DNA of 17,287 bases from CAYLZO01 sp964387775 (GTDB lineage: Bacteria > Chloroflexota > Anaerolineae > JAAYZQ01), in NCBI GenBank assembly GCA_964387775.1, contig CAYLZO010000102.1:1-17287 (forward strand). Reading direction: 5' to 3'. The notes beneath the pieces are model-generated. The model had not been told where the DNA came from, searched no databases, and was given only the letters and a program-made list of their open reading frames with translations. Shown here in pieces: positions 1 to 7,664 of the stretch; positions within the stretch are counted from its first letter, which is position 1, and the number at the start of each line of letters is the position of its first letter. The position numbers and the translations under genes are program-made.

Positions 1-706
1 GGCAGCGGGATGGCCCCTTTGATCTGATCCACGCCCACGACTGGTTGGTGGCCTTATTCTCAACGGCATCGAGGCAGAATCCTTCAATCACCTGGACGGC
101 TGGGATCCGACCCTCTTTCGGAACCTGTACGCCCTGCCCACCGAGCAGATTGTCTTTCACGTGGGGCGCCTGGTCTACGAAAAGGGAGCTCAGGTCCTGG
201 TCCGGGCCATGCCCCTGGTGCTGGCCCAGCAGCCTGAGGCCAAGCTGGTCGTCGCTGGCCGGGGGCCGGAGCTCGACGCGCTGCGCTCCCTGGCCTGGAG
301 TCTGGGAGTGGGGGAGAAGGTCCTGTTCACCGGCTTTATCTCCGACGAGGATCGGGATCGCCTGTTCAAGGTCGCCGACTGCGCGGTATTTCCCAGCCTC
401 TACGAGCCCTTTGGCATCGTGGCGTTGGAGGCGATGGCGGCCAAGTGTCCCGTGGTGGCCAGCGACGTGGGCGGGCTGAGCGACGTGGTCCGCCACGAGG
501 AGACGGGGCTCACTGTCTATCCGAAAGACCCGAACTCCCTGGCCTGGGGCATTGTCGAGACCTTAAAGCATCCGGAACAGGCAGCGGCCCGGGTGCGGAA
601 AGCTCATCTGATGGTCCGCGAGGAATACGATTGGCGCCGCATCGCTCGCTTGACGGCCGATCTTTACGGGCGCGTCATCGCCGAGCGGGAAGAGACCGAT
701 TGGTAA
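1..706 (+). pseudogene. GT4 glycosyltransferase, partial, apparent internal deletion
   Basis: This is the C-terminal part of a family 4 (GT-B fold) glycosyltransferase, related to glycogen-synthase-like or 1,4-alpha-glucan/sucrose synthases. Frame 3 at the window edge reads FDLIHAHDWLVA, the end of the N-terminal Rossmann domain. From about position 53, frame 2 reads ILNGIEAESFNHLDGWD, then VGRLVYEKGAQ, TGFISDEDRDRLFKVAD, the nucleotide-sugar-binding E-x7-E block (EPFGIVALE) and SDVGGLSDVVRHEETG, ending at TAA 704-706. In family members HDWL and NGI are separated by roughly 100 residues; here they abut and change frame at about 50-55. That is either a real deletion with frameshift or an assembly artefact at the scaffold end. 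The catalytic C-terminal domain itself looks intact. The protein begins before the window, so it is certainly partial here. Family is clear; exact substrate is not. Confidence 0.8.
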
Positions 707-786
707 CCAAGCTGCTCAATGAGGAGCTGACTTGACCCCTCCTCCTCCCTTCAGTCGCCTCGCCCGAGGGAGGGGCGAACGCCTGC

Positions 787-2091
787 CTATCCGACCACCT
801 TGTGGATGAGGGGTGGTGCCTCGACGGGGTCGTCGCTCCACTCGTAGGCAGCCAGGAGACGCTGCTGCGCCCCCCAGATCTTGCCTTCGTCGTTAGCGTG
901 GATGGTGAGTAGCGGCTCACCCTCGGCCACGTAATCGCCGATCTTGGCCTGGAGCACGACGCCGACGGCGTGATCGATTTTGTCGCCCTTTTTGGCGCGG
1001 CCGCCGCCCAGGAGCATGGAGGTCAGGCCGACCTCGCGGGCGTCGAGGGCGGTGACGTAGCCGGCCTGTTGGGCCTGGATCTCCTGGGCGTAGTGGGCAG
1101 TGGGTAGCTTCTCGGGGTCGTCCACGTATCCGACGTCGCCACCCTGGGCCGTGACCCACTCCCGGAACTTGACCCAGGCCTGGCCCCCGTTCAAAAGTTC
1201 CTCCAATTGAGCGGCGGCCTCGTCTCGTTGGCTGGCCTGGCCGGCGACGAGGAGGATCTGGCTGGCGATGGCCAGGCAGTGCTGCCAGAAATCGGCCGGC
1301 CCCTGGCCCTTGAGCGTGTCGATGGCTTCCCGCACTTCGAGGGCATTGCCGACGGTGTTGCCCAGGGGTTGGTTCATGTCCGAGATGACGGCCCGCACGC
1401 GGCGGCCCAGGTCCTTGCCGATCTCGACCATCAGCGTGGCCAACCCCTCGGCCTCTTCTTCCGTCTCCATGAAGGCGCCGCGGCCGACCTTGACGTCGAG
1501 GACGATGCCGTTGGCTCCGACCGCGATCTTTTTGCTCATGATCGAGCTGGCGATAAGGGACAGGCTGTTGACCGTGGCGGTTACGTCTCGCAGGGCATAG
1601 AGTTTGCCATCGGCGGGGGCCAGCTCCCTAGACTGGCCGATGACGGCGATACCGGTCGCTTCGAGTTGAGCCCGAAACCCCTCGATGCCGAGCCCGGCGC
1701 GAAAGCCGGGGATCGATTCCAGCTTGTCCAGGGTCCCGCCGGTAAAGCCCAGCCCCCGGCCCGACATCTTGCCCAAAATGGCGCCGGCCGCAGCGACCAG
1801 GGGGGCGACGACCAGCGTCGTCTTGTCGCCCACGCCGCCTGTCGAGTGCTTGTCGGCGACAAAGGAGGCTACGTCACCGAGGTCGAGCTGCCTCCCCGAG
1901 CGCACGATGGCCTTGGTCAGGTCAATCGTCTCCTGGCGATCCATGCCTTGCAGCACAATCGCCATCAACCAGGCCGAGATCTGGTAGTCGGGAATGGTCT
2001 CCTCGTTGAAACCCTGGATCATAAAGTCGATCTCTTCGGCGCTGAGGCTCATTCCGTCGCGTTTGTGGCTAATGACGTCGACTGCGCGCAT
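787..2091 (-). CDS. deoA: Pyrimidine-nucleoside (thymidine) phosphorylase
   Basis: Cytosolic enzyme of pyrimidine salvage: reversible phosphorolysis of thymidine, deoxyuridine or uridine to base plus (deoxy)ribose 1-phosphate. It is 434 aa, the normal family length. MRAVDVISHKRDG is the typical N-terminus, followed by the phosphate-binding DKHSTGGVGDKTT (residues 80-92) and the family signature SGRGLGFTGGTLDKLE (110-125). R168, S183 and K187 in LRDVTATVNSLSLIASSIMSKK match the base-binding residues of the E. coli enzyme. The start at 2091 is chosen because GGGAGG lies 6 nt upstream on the minus strand; the frame is open to 2142, but those extra 17 residues have no counterpart and no ribosome site. 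A good promoter precedes it (2174-2202). It is convergent with the upstream glycosyltransferase. Bacterial Pdp (broad pyrimidine specificity) and DeoA (thymidine) cannot be separated by eye. Confidence 0.95.
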   Translation of the reverse strand: MRAVDVISHKRDGMSLSAEEIDFMIQGFNEETIPDYQISAWLMAIVLQGMDRQETIDLTKAIVRSGRQLDLGDVASFVADKHSTGGVGDKTTLVVAPLVAAAGAILGKMSGRGLGFTGGTLDKLESIPGFRAGLGIEGFRAQLEATGIAVIGQSRELAPADGKLYALRDVTATVNSLSLIASSIMSKKIAVGANGIVLDVKVGRGAFMETEEEAEGLATLMVEIGKDLGRRVRAVISDMNQPLGNTVGNALEVREAIDTLKGQGPADFWQHCLAIASQILLVAGQASQRDEAAAQLEELLNGGQAWVKFREWVTAQGGDVGYVDDPEKLPTAHYAQEIQAQQAGYVTALDAREVGLTSMLLGGGRAKKGDKIDHAVGVVLQAKIGDYVAEGEPLLTIHANDEGKIWGAQQRLLAAYEWSDDPVEAPPLIHKVVG

Positions 2092-2173
2092 CCATACCTC
2101 CCGGTGGTGACTTGTCACCCACGCGTACCTTGCTTCCTCCAACCGTGGCTCGCCCTTGAGCCTGAGAGAATAC

Positions 2174-2202
2174 AGTATAGCACAAAGAAAGGGGATTGTA
2201 AA
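2174..2202 (-). promoter_or_regulatory. Promoter for the nucleoside phosphorylase
   Basis: On the minus strand TTTACA (2202-2197) and TATACT (2179-2174) are separated by exactly 17 bp. Each hexamer is 5/6 to sigma-70 consensus. Transcription would begin near 2167, giving a leader of about 75 nt before the start at 2091. The leader holds a small inverted repeat (GGTGAC-2-GTCACC, 2106-2119) just before the ribosome site. Confidence 0.75.
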
Positions 2203-2223
2203 AGTTACACAATATGGTATAAT
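2196..2223 (+). promoter_or_regulatory. Divergent promoter for the response regulator-trmFO pair
   Basis: TTGTAA (2196-2201) and a perfect TATAAT (2218-2223) are spaced by 16 bp. The -35 hexamer overlaps that of the divergent phosphorylase promoter (2197-2202), so the two promoters share one -35 region back to back. The shared stretch is an imperfect inverted repeat beginning TTGT and ending ACAA (2196-2212), a plausible common operator. Confidence 0.65.
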
Positions 2224-2257
2224 AGGCGGGGACGAGTTCCTGGAAGGAGTACCGAGG

Positions 2258-2644
2258 ATGGGTGACGCAATTTTGATTGTTGATGACGAGAAAAGTTTGG
2301 TTCACGTCCTGCGTCAAACGCTGGAGCTTCAGTTCCCTGAGGCCCGCATTGACACCGCGTACTCGGGCGAGGAGGGCATGAGCTGCTTGGCTGAGCGACC
2401 CTACGATTTGATTATCGCCGATCTCCGCATGCCGGGTTTTGACGGCTTGGAGTTGATCAAGGGAGTTCGTTATTTGGATGGTGAGATGCCGATCATCCTC
2501 GTGACCGGCTATGGATCCACGGAGCTCAGGAGTGAGGCGAGGCGCCTTGGAGTCGATTACTACTTTGACAAGCCCTTCAACGTCACCGAGTTGCTCTCTG
2601 CCGCAGAGGAACTCCTGGTCGGGGGAGTTGGGGAGAATGGCTGA
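2258..2644 (+). CDS. Receiver-only response regulator
   Basis: A single CheY-like receiver domain of 128 aa with no output domain. The acidic pocket is D9/D10, the phosphoacceptor is D55 (LIIADLRMPG), the conserved Thr is T83 (ILVTGYG) and the conserved Lys is K105 (YYFDKPF). The start at 2258 is set by GGAAGGAGT 7 nt upstream; the frame is open to 2156 but that part lies over the promoter. Its last 8 nt overlap trmFO, so the two are probably translationally coupled. No cognate kinase is adjacent; the histidine kinase at 9074 is about 6.4 kb away and need not be its partner. A receiver-only protein usually acts through protein-protein contact or a phosphorelay. Family is certain; role unknown. 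Confidence 0.93.
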   Translation: MGDAILIVDDEKSLVHVLRQTLELQFPEARIDTAYSGEEGMSCLAERPYDLIIADLRMPGFDGLELIKGVRYLDGEMPIILVTGYGSTELRSEARRLGVDYYFDKPFNVTELLSAAEELLVGGVGENG

Positions 2645-4001
2645 GTCTGCTTTGCGGGAAAGAAGCGGGCTGGTCGTCGTCGGCGGCGGGCTGGCGGGCA
2701 GCGAGGCCGCGTGGCAAGCCGCCCAGCGCGGCCTGCGAGTGACGCTGTACGAAATGCGCCCCCAGGAGACGACGCCGGCCCACGTCTCGGGCCGACTCGC
2801 CGAGCTGGTTTGCTCGAATTCCCTCGGCTCCAACCTCGTCGACCGGGCGCCGGGCTTGCTGAAAGAGGAATTGCGGCGCCTGGGCTCCCTGGTCATCGCC
2901 TGCGCTGACGAGACGGCGGTGCCGGCGGGCGGCGCCTTGGCCGTGGGCCGGGAGGCCTTTGCCCGGCGGGTCACCGAGCGGATCGAGGCCCATCCGCGCA
3001 TCACCCTCCGCCGGGAACAAGTTTGGGAGATCCCTACCGGCCAGATGGCCGTCATTGCCACGGGGCCGCTCACCTCGCCGGCGCTGTCGGCCGAGATCTC
3101 TGCGCTGACGGGGGCCGACTATCTCTATTTCTACGACGCTATGGCGCCCATTGTCACCATCGAGTCGGTGAACATGGACGTGGCCTTTCGCGCCAGCCGC
3201 TACGGCCGGGGCGAGGGGGATGGCGACTATGTGAATTGCCCCCTGAATCGGGAAGAATACGAGCACTTTGTCCACGAGCTGGTCAACGCCGAGACGATCC
3301 CCCTGCGCGATTTTGAACGGGAGGACAAAAAGTTCTTCGAAGCGTGCCTGCCGGTGGAAGTGTTGGCCCGGCGGGGCGAGAAATCGCTGGCCTTTGGCCC
3401 GTTGAAGCCGGTAGGCCTCACCGATCCGCGCACCGGGCGGCGGCCCTACGCCGTGGTCCAGCTCCGGCAGGACAACCGGGCCGGGACCCTCTACAACCTG
3501 GTGGGGTTCCAGACCAATCTCAAGTGGGGCGAGCAGGAGCGGGTCTTTTGCCTCATCCCCGGGCTGGAAGAAGCCGAGTTTGTGCGCCTTGGGCAGATGC
3601 ACCGCAACACCTTTGTCAACGCGCCGACCCTGCTGTGGCCGACCATGCAGTTTCGCCAGCGCGACGATCTCTTTTTCGGGGGGCAGATCACGGGCACCGA
3701 GGGTTACGTCGGGTCGACGGCCAGCGGCCTGGTGGCAGGTTTGAACGCGGCGCGGTTGGCCCTGGGCCGCCCGCTGGCGGCTTTTCCGCCCACGACCATG
3801 ATCGGGGCGCTGTGCGAGTACGTATGCGGCGCCGAGCCTGAGAATTTCCAACCGATGAAGCCCAACTTTGGCCTGTTGCCCCCGCTCGCCCCCCCTGTGC
3901 GCAAAAAGCGGCCGCGTTACGCGGCTTACGCCCGGCGTGCCTTGGCCGACCTGGCACAGTACGTGTCCTCGGCCGGAATCGAGGCCCGCCCTATTCTCTG
4001 A
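2637..4001 (+). CDS. trmFO: TrmFO, folate/FAD-dependent tRNA (uracil-54-C5) methyltransferase
   Basis: Makes 5-methyluridine-54 in the tRNA T-loop using methylene-tetrahydrofolate and FADH2; cytosolic. The 454 aa (family usually 435-450) begin with a Rossmann FAD-binding GGGLAGSEAA (residues 16-25). Then come VTLYEMRP, LVCSNSLGSN with C59, VIATGPLTSPALS, LYFYDAMAPIV, SRYGRGEGDGDYVNCPLNREEYE, FEACLPVEV with C237, GPLKPVGLTDPRTG, LVGFQTNLKWGEQ, and the C-terminal FGGQITGTEGYVGSTASG motif. C59 and C237 match the two functionally important cysteines of B. subtilis TrmFO (53 and 226). ATG 2637 is preceded by GGGGGAG and overlaps the upstream response regulator by 8 nt. TrmFO is normally solo or near topA/xerC; pairing with a receiver gene is unusual to me. 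Confidence 0.96.
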   Translation: MAESALRERSGLVVVGGGLAGSEAAWQAAQRGLRVTLYEMRPQETTPAHVSGRLAELVCSNSLGSNLVDRAPGLLKEELRRLGSLVIACADETAVPAGGALAVGREAFARRVTERIEAHPRITLRREQVWEIPTGQMAVIATGPLTSPALSAEISALTGADYLYFYDAMAPIVTIESVNMDVAFRASRYGRGEGDGDYVNCPLNREEYEHFVHELVNAETIPLRDFEREDKKFFEACLPVEVLARRGEKSLAFGPLKPVGLTDPRTGRRPYAVVQLRQDNRAGTLYNLVGFQTNLKWGEQERVFCLIPGLEEAEFVRLGQMHRNTFVNAPTLLWPTMQFRQRDDLFFGGQITGTEGYVGSTASGLVAGLNAARLALGRPLAAFPPTTMIGALCEYVCGAEPENFQPMKPNFGLLPPLAPPVRKKRPRYAAYARRALADLAQYVSSAGIEARPIL

Positions 4002-4088
4002 TCCGGCATGATTCTTTCTTCGTCGCTCCCACCGGGGCCAGATTGAGGAATCGGTTTCAGGTTTCAGCATCACGAGGAGGAAAGGACG

Positions 4089-5615
4089 ATGAATAGAAAA
4101 TGGATGTGGGCCGTTGCCCTGCTCCTGGCGCTGGCTGCCGCCGTGGTGGCCGTGCCGGGCATTCAACTGGCCGGCGGCGCCACCGAGCGCGTGACGAATG
4201 GAGGCTTTGAGGAGGGCTTTTACGCCACGCCGGTGGGCCGCGTTGGGAACGGCTGGTCGTGGTTCCACAACGCAGGCCAGGTCGAGTATGGCTTTTACGA
4301 CGAAACGTGGGCGCCCGTCGTCGCCGAGGGCCAGCACGCGCAGATGATCGAGCTCAACACCTTTGGGCTGGGCGCGTCAGAACCCGACCGCTACGCCGGC
4401 ATCTACCAGACGGTGGCCGTGGTGCCCGGCGAGCAGTACGAGCTGTCGCTCCAGGGGATGCTCCGCGCCCTGGAAGATGATCCTGACCGCGACGGCTACG
4501 CCTACCGCGTGCAACTGGGCCTGGACCACGACGGCGGTGCCGACTGGGCGGCCGTGGAGGAGTGGATCGAGCTGCCCTGGGATACGGTCCATCCCCGGCT
4601 GGCCCCCGGCCCGATGGACACCTATTCGACGACGCTGACGGCCGGTGGCGAGTACCTGACCCTCTACCTCCGGGTCTGGAAAAAGTGGGGCACCCTGGGC
4701 CGCGAGCTGGACGTCAATTTCGACGCCGTCAGCTTGAAGGGCGCCCTGCCGCCCGAGGGCGATGCGCCAGGCCTGATGGCCCAGTGGCCGGCCTATCCGG
4801 TGGTCGGCTGGAGCCACACCGTTTCGGTGGCGGCCAACAGCGACTTGGGCATCACGCACCTGGCCCTCTACGACGACGGCGAGCGGGTCGGCGAGGTCAG
4901 CCACGAGGTCGGCCTGCTGCACCTGGCCCACGAGTTCACCTGGACGCCCGAGACGGCCGGCCCGCACACCCTCCGCTGGATGGCCGTAGACGCTGCCGGC
5001 ACCGAGGTCTCGGACGAGGTGACCCTCGACGTGGGCGAGGAGGGCCAGTTCCTGACCAACGGCGACTTTGAGGACGGCTTTGGGGCGATCCCGCTGGGCC
5101 GCGTGGGGCAGGGCTGGGGCTGGTTCTACAACGACGCCCAGGCCACCTACGGCTTCTACGACGAAACCTGGACACCCGTGGTCCACGAAGGTGAGCACGC
5201 CCAGATGATCGAGATCAACACCCTGGGGCTGGGCCAGGCCGACGCGGATCGCTACGCCGGCATCTACCAGTCTGTGGCGGGACTGACGCCGGGCGCGACC
5301 TACGAGTTCTCGCTGCACGGAATGCTCCGCGTGCTGAGTGACGACCCCGACCGCAGCGGGTACAACTATCGCGTCGAGTGGGGCTACGATCCGGAGGCCG
5401 GCACCGACTGGGAGGCTGTCGAGAACTGGGTCGAGATCCCGTGGAACGACGTCCACACCCGCCTCGATCCCGGGGACTTTGACCGCTACACCACGAGTTT
5501 TGAGGCGCCGGCGGAAGAGATCACGGTCTTTGTCCGGGTCTGGAAAAAGTGGGCGACGCTGAGCCGCGAACTTGACGTCAACCTGGACAGCCTCACGCTG
5601 AAGGGCTACAAGTAG
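4089..5615 (+). CDS. Secreted protein with two tandem CBM-like modules around an Ig-like domain
   Basis: 508 aa with a typical signal peptide (MNRK, hydrophobic 6-29, probable cleavage near AGGA 28-31), so exported. The layout is module A (35-218), an Ig-like or cadherin-like beta domain of about 100 residues (WSHTVSVAANSDLGITHLAL onward), and module B (322-507). A and B are clear duplicates sharing TNGxFExGF, GRVGxGWxWF, YGFYDETWxPVV, HAQMIExNTxGLG, DRYAGIYQ, DDPDRxGYxYRV and RVWKKWxTLxRELDVNxD. NGGFE openings, Trp/Tyr-rich strands and a closing LDVN-D strand are typical of jelly-roll carbohydrate-binding modules (CBM4/16 style), so cell-surface or polysaccharide binding is inferred. No catalytic domain, sortase motif or C-terminal membrane anchor is visible. 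The ribosome site GAGGAGGAAAGG precedes ATG 4089. The 87-nt gap after trmFO shows no convincing promoter or T-tract terminator. Confidence 0.85.
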   Translation: MNRKWMWAVALLLALAAAVVAVPGIQLAGGATERVTNGGFEEGFYATPVGRVGNGWSWFHNAGQVEYGFYDETWAPVVAEGQHAQMIELNTFGLGASEPDRYAGIYQTVAVVPGEQYELSLQGMLRALEDDPDRDGYAYRVQLGLDHDGGADWAAVEEWIELPWDTVHPRLAPGPMDTYSTTLTAGGEYLTLYLRVWKKWGTLGRELDVNFDAVSLKGALPPEGDAPGLMAQWPAYPVVGWSHTVSVAANSDLGITHLALYDDGERVGEVSHEVGLLHLAHEFTWTPETAGPHTLRWMAVDAAGTEVSDEVTLDVGEEGQFLTNGDFEDGFGAIPLGRVGQGWGWFYNDAQATYGFYDETWTPVVHEGEHAQMIEINTLGLGQADADRYAGIYQSVAGLTPGATYEFSLHGMLRVLSDDPDRSGYNYRVEWGYDPEAGTDWEAVENWVEIPWNDVHTRLDPGDFDRYTTSFEAPAEEITVFVRVWKKWATLSRELDVNLDSLTLKGYK

Positions 5616-5724
5616 GGAGCAGCCATCAGCTTTCAGCCGCCAGCCGCCAGCGGTCAGCCTTCAGCTTTCAGCGGTCAGCGAAAAGCCGATAGCTGACGGC
5701 TGATAGCTGACGGCTGATAGCTGA
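5616..5724. repeat. Short interspersed CAGC/GCTG repeats at the gap edge
   Basis: The 3' flank of the secreted-protein gene is made of degenerate repeats of the CAGCTTTCAGC / GGTCAGC kind. These are followed by their inverse, a 14-bp unit (AGCTGACGGCTGAT) repeated about 2.4 times up to the Ns. The two halves can fold on each other (CAGCTTTCAGC against GCTGATAGCTG, one mismatch). Such tracts are typical high-copy intergenic repeats that break short-read assemblies. No gene is visible in it. Confidence 0.8.
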
Positions 5725-5824
5725 NNNNNNNNNNNNNNNNNNNNNNNNNNNNNNNNNNNNNNNNNNNNNNNNNNNNNNNNNNNNNNNNNNNNNNNNNNNN
5801 NNNNNNNNNNNNNNNNNNNNNNNN
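5725..5824. other. Scaffold gap, 100 N
   Basis: Exactly 100 Ns, the conventional filler for a gap of unknown length. The true distance between the secreted-protein gene and the next gene is therefore unknown, and the start of the following gene may lie inside it. Confidence 0.99.
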
Positions 5825-5840
5825 TCTTGAACATTCATCG

Positions 5841-7091
5841 GTGACTGAACGGGCAGACGTCAAGCGCGCAGACGCGTTCTGGCAGGTCTTGATCCTGTTC
5901 CTCGTCTTTATGATGATGGTCGGGATCTATACCCTGCTCGCTGCAACCCTGCTGCGCCTGCGGGAGAGCCGGGTGGAGGCGGCGAAGGCACCGCCTCCGG
6001 GGGCGGTGCAGTTTGTGCAGCCGGCCGACGGATCGGTCCTGCTGGGGGGCCAGCCTTTGGCGGTGCGGGCCGTGCTGCGCCGTCCGGACCTGCTCCAGGC
6101 CGAGCTCCAGGTGGACGGCCTGCCCGTCGCCGGCGGTGTGAATCCCGATCCCCAGGCGGTGCCCTGGATGGCCGAGTTCGTGTGGCGGGAGCCAGCCGAG
6201 GGTGGCCACGAGTTGACGGTCGTGGTTCGCGATGCCGGAGCTGGGGACGTCGAGGTCTCTGCGTCGGCGTGGGTGACGGTGGTGCCTTCGGGCACGCTCC
6301 TCTTTGCCAGCAATCGGGATGGCCCATACGCCATCTATGCCATGCGCACCGACGGCCGCGACGCCCGGCGCCTGACGACCGGTCCCGGTGATGCCCGGCA
6401 GCCAGCCGGAGGGGCCGCCGACGGCGTGCTGACCTTTGTGGCCGGGGCCGGGGCTGGGCAAGCCGTCATCGAGCAGTTGGCGGGGAAGGGGGGCGGGATT
6501 CATAAAGTGGTGCCGGGCCGGGACCCGGCCTGGTCGCCGTCGGGGACGCGCCTGGCCTACGCCGCCAGCGTCGAAGGGATCAGCCAGGTGTGGGTCTGGG
6601 AGGCGGGCGAGGCCCGCCAGATCACGGTAGAGGCGGTCTATGCCGGGCAGCCGACGTGGTCGCCCGCCGCCGACGGCCGGCTGGCTTACGTGGCCGAGCG
6701 GGATAACAACCTGGACCTCTGGATCGTGGACGCGCCGGGTGGCGAGCCCCGGCGCGTGACCCACGATCCGGCCACCGATTGGGCGCCGGCCTGGTCGCCG
6801 GACGGCAAGTGGCTGGCCTTTGTGTCCGACCGGGGTGGCAGCCACCAGATATACCTGGTGCGAGCCGACGGGGCCTCCGACGTGCGGCGCCTGACCGACT
6901 TTTCCCGGGGCGCCGAGTCGCCGGCCTGGTCGCCCGATGGCTACTGGCTCGCGTTCGTGGCCTACACTGGCGAGGCGGCCGGGATCAACGGCCGGGAGAT
7001 CTATCTCATGCGCGCCGGCGGTGACGACGCGGTACGTTTGACCCACAATGTCCACGACGACACCGAACCGATCTGGGCCGAGTCGCCCTGA
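5841..7091 (+). CDS. Membrane-anchored TolB-like beta-propeller protein
   Basis: 416 aa from the GTG at 5841. An N-terminal transmembrane helix (about residues 13-38, with basic residues before it and LRLRESR after it) is followed by an Ig-like domain (about 54-150, beginning VQFVQPADGSVLLGG). Then come WD40-like PD40/TolB repeats to the end, with units such as PAWSPSGTRLAYAAS, PTWSPAADGRLAYVAE, PAWSPDGKWLAFVSDRGG and PAWSPDGYWLAFVAY. TolB-type propellers are protein or ligand interaction platforms; an extracytoplasmic scaffold or sensor role is inferred. The start is uncertain: no ribosome site precedes GTG 5841, and the frame stays open into the Ns, so a few N-terminal residues may be missing. 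It is followed 15 nt later by the zinc-ribbon gene on the same strand. Confidence 0.85.
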   Translation: MTERADVKRADAFWQVLILFLVFMMMVGIYTLLAATLLRLRESRVEAAKAPPPGAVQFVQPADGSVLLGGQPLAVRAVLRRPDLLQAELQVDGLPVAGGVNPDPQAVPWMAEFVWREPAEGGHELTVVVRDAGAGDVEVSASAWVTVVPSGTLLFASNRDGPYAIYAMRTDGRDARRLTTGPGDARQPAGGAADGVLTFVAGAGAGQAVIEQLAGKGGGIHKVVPGRDPAWSPSGTRLAYAASVEGISQVWVWEAGEARQITVEAVYAGQPTWSPAADGRLAYVAERDNNLDLWIVDAPGGEPRRVTHDPATDWAPAWSPDGKWLAFVSDRGGSHQIYLVRADGASDVRRLTDFSRGAESPAWSPDGYWLAFVAYTGEAAGINGREIYLMRAGGDDAVRLTHNVHDDTEPIWAESP

Positions 7092-7109
7092 GATAATGAC
7101 GGAGGGATG

Positions 7110-7646
7110 ATGCAACTCCGGGACTTTGAGTGCCCCAACTGTGGCAGCGTCGAGATGGAGGCCGGGGCGGACCGGCGGCTGAGCTGTCTCTATTGTGGCA
7201 GCACTTTTGGCGAGGTGACCCGCATCTGCCCCGAGTGCGGCCACTACAACGAGAAGGGGGTCCGCCATTGCTCCGAGTGCGGCACCCAGATCGTGCGTGA
7301 CTGCCCGGTGTGCGGGGCCGACAACTGGGCGCTCGCCGATCATTGTGTCCAGTGCGGCCGCAACTTGGACCTCATCGAGCGGATGGCCCGCCGCTGGCAA
7401 AAGACGACGCAGGAGCGGCTGTACGAGCGGCGGAATGCCATCGCTGCGCTCAAGGAGGGGGAGGAACGGGCCTCGCGGGAGCGCATGGGCGAGTTCCTGG
7501 CGGCAGAGCAGGCCCGGCAGGCAGCGTTGGCCCAGGCCCGGGCAGCCCAGCGCGAGCGGGACCGGCGGCTCTACCTGGTCCTGTCGGTTGCCGTCCTTGT
7601 CTTTCTTTGCATTATGGGTTTGACCTTTTTGTTGACTTCTCTGTAG
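7110..7646 (+). CDS. Triple zinc-ribbon protein with C-terminal membrane anchor
   Basis: 178 aa. Six CxxC knuckles form three successive zinc ribbons: C8/C11 with C26/C29, C40/C43 with C54/C57, and C65/C68 with C79/C82. A long charged helix rich in Arg, Glu and Ala follows (about 90-153), then one C-terminal transmembrane helix (154-175) that would tether the ribbons on the cytosolic face. ATGs occur at 7107 and 7110; GGAGGG (7101-7106) abuts the first, so 7110 is the more reasonable start. It lies 15 nt after the propeller gene and 18 nt before the next gene, so probably in one operon. Zinc ribbons of this type commonly bind nucleic acid or protein, but I cannot name a function. Confidence 0.85.
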   Translation: MQLRDFECPNCGSVEMEAGADRRLSCLYCGSTFGEVTRICPECGHYNEKGVRHCSECGTQIVRDCPVCGADNWALADHCVQCGRNLDLIERMARRWQKTTQERLYERRNAIAALKEGEERASRERMGEFLAAEQARQAALAQARAAQRERDRRLYLVLSVAVLVFLCIMGLTFLLTSL

Positions 7647-7664
7647 GACAAGATGGAGGATAAA

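Noticed and set aside
1207..2265. Open frame of 352 codons on the + strand opposite the nucleoside phosphorylase.
   Set aside because: Antisense shadow; the minus-strand product is a clear enzyme with promoter and ribosome site.
2583..4337. Long open frame on the minus strand (584 codons) opposite trmFO.
   Set aside because: Mirror of trmFO caused by GC-rich third positions; no domain, no ribosome site and biased composition.
5640..5724. CRISPR-like repeat pattern.
   Set aside because: Units are adjacent or degenerate with no unique spacers of regular length.
5835..7400. Long open frame on the minus strand (521 codons) opposite the propeller gene.
   Set aside because: Shadow of the TolB-like gene; His/Arg/Pro/Gly-rich, no recognisable domain, and it runs across two real genes into the gap edge.
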